Below are positions 58,776 through 64,000 of a stretch of DNA of 64,000 nt, one piece after another. Within the stretch, counting starts at the first letter, position 1, and each line of letters opens with the position of its first letter. The translations under genes were made by a program, and so were the position numbers. Under the pieces are notes generated by a model. That model ran no database searches and was not told the DNA's origin. It was given only the letters and a program-made list of their open reading frames with translations. Origin of the DNA: Hirundichthys speculiger (taxonomy: Eukaryota > Chordata > Actinopteri > Beloniformes > Exocoetidae); contig JAGFBZ010001584.1 of assembly GCA_018398805.1 (NCBI GenBank), forward strand, positions 62,001 through 126,000. Reading direction: 5' to 3'.

Positions 58776-59265
58776 TTAAAATGTCCACCTTTGCAGCAGA
58801 AATAAACAAATTTACAGCCTAATTCAAAAAAGCAGTCTTAGTCTCAATTGCCAGATTTCAGATCTATGACAACTGCACGGGGGAATTAAAATTCATCCCC
58901 AGCAGGGTTGAATTTATCTCATCAGGTAGAATTACATAAAGTTCTCAGACAACAGGTCCCACTTGAGTTCTGCGAGTCCTTGTTTCAGTTTTGGCTGTAC
59001 TTGTTTTGCAGGATAGTTTAGTAGTGACGTCTGAAATGAGGATGTTTGGACAGAATTGATCAGACTGAAAGTAAGGTAACATAGCATCATAAATTAGCAT
59101 AAAGCTAATCTCAAATCGATAACCTGTACGGTGGAATTAACCCATTTTATTTTAACTGGGGCTAAGTGGTGTCAGTTCCTACCAACATGGTGCCTTCAAA
59201 AGAATCCGTCAGAAAACACATGGGTGATGTCCCAGTTTTTTTTTTTTTTAAACAGTCTATGGTGA
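58690..59265. repeat. Old interspersed repeat with a poly-C tract
   Basis: gaccactagggggctgctcc, then caatatccact plus C28-29 (58743-58771), then ttaaaatgtccacctttgca and, at the far end, aacagtctatggt. These are parts of a common fish repeat. The boundaries are approximate. Confidence 0.45.
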
Positions 59266-59269
59266 CTGT

Positions 59270-62200
59270 TAAGTCTGTTAAGGGTTTAGACACAAAGAGT
59301 AGTTCTTTTAGGGAAAAAAAAAAGGATTATGGTTAAATAGAACCTTTCACAAAAATTATTCACATGTTTGAACATAATTTTCTAGGTTACCAAGGTGGCA
59401 AGTGCTCTGGAGGTTTTCCTCCACATAAAATGTTGATATTTCACATTTCGAGAAACTGTAGTTTTTTTTGTTTGTTTGTTTGTTTGTTTTTGGCTTTACT
59501 TCGCTCTGGACTGGATGATTTCAGTCTCTTGTAACATTCTTTTGAATACACTATTTAATTAGCTGTTTTTTTTAGAAGAAGGTTGATAGTTGTCCATGAA
59601 GTACAACCTTTCAAACCCCAGTGTGTCATTTTTTTTTTTTTTTTTGGTGAAAAGACATTTCAGATTACTAATCAACATGAAATTCAATGTATAGCGTACA
59701 TCATACATACACACAGCAAAACTTAAAGTCCTTTTTCCCAATGCAATGCTAAATTTGAGACACTGCAGAAGTTCATTATCCCCTAATTTATTCTGACTGT
59801 GTTTTTATTGCTTATCGTCAAAGATTACCACATGGTCAACGACCAACGAGCCACAGGCTCTGGATGTTTTCAATAAAAGACAACGTACAGAAAAAAAAAG
59901 GTTTGTATTTGATGTTTGTAAAGTCATGATGTACTCATGAATATCAAAGCACATGTTTGTAAGTCTTGTGGCATCCTCTGAGGTCTGAGTTTAATATTTT
60001 TTTTCCTTTCTGAGAATGGCTGTATGGAGGGTCAGGTTGATCCACAGCCGCAGCATAATTGCAGTCCATCGAGTTTCCTTGGAAACCATCCGATAGTGGA
60101 AAAACTGTGCTGTAAGTAGGAGGCAGGATTCAGAAAAAGAAGTGAAAAATGGCAAAATACTAATTCATTCACAAAAAAAGAATCGAAAAACAACTCATAA
60201 CAAAAGAGAAAAATACAGTTAACAGGTCAGGGAGGCTTTTAAAGCTTTGCTTTTTTTCATTGAACATGAATCTACATCATTGATTAGATCATTTATGTTG
60301 ATTGTCTTTCATTCATTCTGTGCTTTTATTTCTTCCTTCCATCATCTTAATTCCAGTCACTGTCCTTCTGTCATATAGAAAAAAGGTTTAAGCTCCTGAA
60401 CAAGGGTCAAAATGACATGCATATTTTCCTCCTGCTGCACTCTCAGATTAAGTTGCGCAGCTGTTCAGTATGCTGCAGGGTTTTAGGTGTCTGCTGTCAA
60501 AATTAAATAATAATAATGGGAGCCTCACCTGTGAAAGCTCTGATGCACGTATCAATAACACAGGATCCAATTTAAATGTAAAAAGAGAAAAAGAGAACAT
60601 TTTAAAGGCCAACAAACTGTAAAATGCTGAATGATGTGTCACTTTAGAATGAACGTTGTATCAAGGCTGTAAACAGTGAATTACTCTTTTAACCTGATAC
60701 CTAAAGAATAGATGGTAAGATGCAACAAGTGAGCGAATGAATGCACTCAGAAAAAAGGGTCAAGCCCGAGCAGTGAGGATGACACATCACTGCTGCTGAA
60801 TAAAAGGTAGAAGTTCGTCTCACAAACCTTTCCAGAATTATGCATCGCACGTAGCAGCAATGCCGCTGAAAAGTCTATGAATATTTAACAACGTCTGTTT
60901 AGAGGTCTCCAGAAGTTTTTATCTTCTGCAGAGCAGTGAGAGCTGTGGGTGGTGCCAACTTCAAAGCTGAGCAGGAGGCAATATGTGATCAGAATGTTAT
61001 TTGATATAATGTAGACATAATGGAAAGAAAATTGTTTCAGAATAGCTCTGTATACACAGAGCGACTGGTACCTGTGAACTGTGGTGGTTATAAAAGAAAA
61101 AAAATGCATAAACTGTCTGTCTTTTTCACACAATTTGAACATTCAGTTTGAATTGTGGAAAAAAAAATGGAGGAATTTTGGCCCGTTCATTTTTGGAATA
61201 TTGTTCTAATTTAAATAATGGGTTTCCTGGTTTTTCCTCAGCTCTCTTAAGGTGCCACCACAAGAATTTGAATTGGATGGAAGTCGTGACTTTGATTATA
61301 CCATTACCAAACTTTGATTCCTTTCTTTTCCAGTCATTCCAGATATAGACTTGCTGCTGTGCTTCAGATCAATGTGTTGACACACCACCCAATTTTCACC
61401 TAGCATTTGCTGTTGGACAGATGGGCTCAAATTTGCCTCCAGTGTGCTCCAGCAAACAGAAACGTCCACAGTCAATCAATAACTGCAAGGAGCCCAGGTC
61501 CAGACATTGTAATACAACCCTGAATCATCATCCGTCTGCTGCTCTTCTCGTCAGTGGGTATGAGGGGTTTCTACTGAAATGCTGTTTTCACTTCTCCCTA
61601 AACATGGTGCTGGGCATTAAGGCTCAAAAAATAAAAAATAAAAACTCCCCTTTTTCCACAAGACTTCTATTTCAGATGCCTTTGGATTTGTTCAGATGTA
61701 GTTTTGTAAACCAGCCACGTTTCCTTCGTTTGTTTGTTTTTTCTTTGTTTTTTGGTTTACTTTTTTTTTCTCTTTTTTGCCAGCGAGAACTGAAATAACC
61801 GACAGCGAAGCACGACAGAACAGACAAAGAATCAAGACAGTGATTGATGCGGCGCGTGTAGTATGATGATGCTTGTGGTGTTTGTGTAATGTGAAAGAAC
61901 ACGTGGTGGTTTGTGCTGTGAAGTTGGATGCAAAAAAAAAAAAAACCAAAACAATGATGTGATACCGCTAATTTTAAGCATTTTTTTTTCATGACTTATT
62001 TTGGTCAATGATAAAAGGAAATCTACACCCCTGCTTTAAAAAAAAAACAACTTTTATGTGGAATTGCCTCCCATATATCACACTTCCTCTTTGGATAACA
62101 AATAGGATGCAGCAGAAAGAAATCAGCACAGCTCATCTCAGCTTTGTGTCTTGCACACGCACTTGTGTTAGTGATGCAATAAACGTTCAATCCTCGCTGT

Positions 62201-64000
62201 CGTGTATTTGAGTTATTTCAATATCAAAAACAATTTGAAGCATTTCCTTTGATCAAAGACCTTCCAACGTTGTGCGAAACCAGCAGAGCACAGCTTCCCA
62301 CCTGAATCTCTTCAGCTGGAGAAGAACAAAGAGAGAAACCAGAGCATACCCATTTGGGAGAGCTTTGACAAGCAGACTGGTTTATTGAAATATAAATTAT
62401 TGAATACTCAGATGATATGAAAAATAATAGAAACAGTTCTGATGGCAAGTTCTGATTAAACTTTGCTCTCCATTCCACCTTTCACTTACAAAGAAAAGCA
62501 AAGGGAACACTTTAGCAAATATATGTCATGCAGTAGTAATAATTGAAGTTTTATTTGATTACTGTTTTTGGATTTGGCCATTCATCAAATTAGTATGTAA
62601 AGGACTGAGCCTTGAAGGGAATATCAGCTACAGAATAGAATCCATTAGAAAAGCTCATTGCAGTGTCAGAAACAGAAATGTTTCATTATTGATTAAGTGA
62701 CTTCATTTGAACAAGTCTCGGCCTTAGAGGAGCAGGGAGATATAATCAAAGACTGTGAGGACACTGGTGGAGGTTTCACTGTGGTGTGGATGCTATAGCT
62801 TTCTTGATGCATCGTCATGACTAATTCAATCATTTAAATAACCTTTTTTTATTAGCTATCTAAATGATAACTTTCGTATATTTCTTACAAGAATATTATA
62901 AGAAAAATTCTTGTGCCTGCTGCTAAGCACAGCTCAGGGGAAAGACATGCCCTCATTAAGAACACAGAGAAAGAAAGCCAGGAAACAGAGCAGAGCAGGG
63001 TAGCATAAGAAAATACACAGGAATGTAACCTTTTTGCCATAGTGGAGAAAAACTCGTTAGTTATAATTTGTAGTGGCTCTAATTTGTCTCTGTCTGCATT
63101 TAACAGTTTATATACGCATGAGATATGGATGGAGAAGTGGCAAATGAGGTAAATCTTGGTCAAAATAGTTGCAGGAAAATAGTCCAGTTAAAAACAGGTA
63201 AGTTCAAGAATTATTTTCATTTTCTTCTACGTTGCTTCATGAGGTCATGTTTTGTCACCAGGATCATGTAAAAGTTATTTGGTCAATTTGTATGAAATTT
63301 GGTGAAGTGGAGCAACATAAGACATAGGAAGGAACCCGTCACATTTTGTTCTAGATCCAGGTCACGGTGCATAGGACCCCTGCCCTGTGAAGCATGATCA
63401 CTTTAAATGCAGAGATACCACTGATATGTAGCTTCACACAGCCGAAAACACGTGGTGTCCTGCACCTCTTCATGTACACAGGGTGGTTAAAGGCACATAC
63501 TAAACTGTTCTGTTGGGCTACATAGATTTGAGCCTATTAAACATTGATTGATGAGACACTTCAATTAAACTTCTCCAATGATCTCGTCACAATTACTGAA
63601 GCTGTTTTTTCTGACCACTTTTCTTCCTTAAAGGTAACGGTTCAGTGCTGGTTTTATTTCCATTTCCTTATCAATTTGCGAGCGTAAATGAAACTGGAAT
63701 GTAAAATAATAAGAATAAGAAAAAATATAATACATGAAAATGTGAGGGTGCCCAAGGTTAAAGAAAGCAAAAATCCGGTTGAAAAAAAATACAGAGAGAA
63801 GAAATCAATAAATGAACCATTGATATAAATGTTTAACTATAAAGCATATAACTTAATATGGAAATTAAGTTATAGTAACTGAGATTAAATTAAATACGAT
63901 GTTCAGTAAGTGTGCACTGAGGAAGAAAACAAGGTTACAACTGAAAGGTAACCTTGTACCAAAAAAGCTGGAGTGACTTTAGGGTGGAATATTTGACCAA
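59270..64000. other. Intergenic, no gene seen
   Basis: AT-rich DNA with a (TTTG)n run (59462-59490) and scattered A/T runs. Short open frames on both strands show no domain or splice-supported extension. Confidence 0.6.

Overview
The window is vertebrate nuclear DNA, most likely from a teleost fish and probably a percomorph. The genes are split by spliceosomal introns. The intergenic DNA is AT-rich, with many microsatellites and with interspersed repeats I recognise as typical of fish: tRNA-derived SINEs, hAT-type and Tc1-type DNA transposon remnants, a LINE tail and the repeat carrying the string catgtctttggactgtggg. There is no operon, CRISPR array, rRNA gene or prokaryotic signal.

Three genes can be supported. 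(1) sim1 (single-minded 1, bHLH-PAS transcription factor) lies on the + strand, with coding exons from 12576 to 21167. All 11 exons could be placed with consistent phases, giving a complete 761-residue protein. One of its introns (19585-19676) needs a GC-AG splice pair. A CpG-richer promoter with two CCAAT boxes lies near 11239-11394. The 5' leader holds two short upstream ORFs and a long A/TA tract. (2) An unrecognised two-exon gene on the + strand (47588-50109) would encode 124 residues and has a poly(A) signal just downstream. (3) A ripply-family gene, best read as ripply2, lies on the - strand (50517-51052). It has three coding exons and 117 residues, with an intact WRPW motif and Ripply homology domain. 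Genes 2 and 3 are tail to tail.

Layout: 1-11200 is the upstream flank of sim1, with repeats and stretches that look like conserved non-coding DNA. 11200-21930 is sim1. 21930-47500 is a gene desert with at least two hAT-like elements that carry near-identical 8-bp target duplications (30521-31839 and 33317-34675). Both contain nested repeats; the second holds a LINE tail with its own 13-bp target duplication. A deleted Tc1-like element lies at 38060-38712. 47500-51800 holds the small gene pair. 51800-64000 is desert with a 440-bp pentanucleotide array, poly-C tracts and old repeats.

SIM1 works as a heterodimer with ARNT/ARNT2 in hypothalamic neuron development. Ripply proteins recruit Groucho/TLE to T-box factors during somite segmentation. 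Nothing suggests that the two genes act together; I infer that they are only syntenic (both human homologues lie on 6q). I see no evidence of a new multi-gene system. The points most worth following are the unrecognised gene, the GC-AG intron, the T-box/E-box cluster upstream of ripply, the nested transposons with target duplications, and several candidate enhancers.
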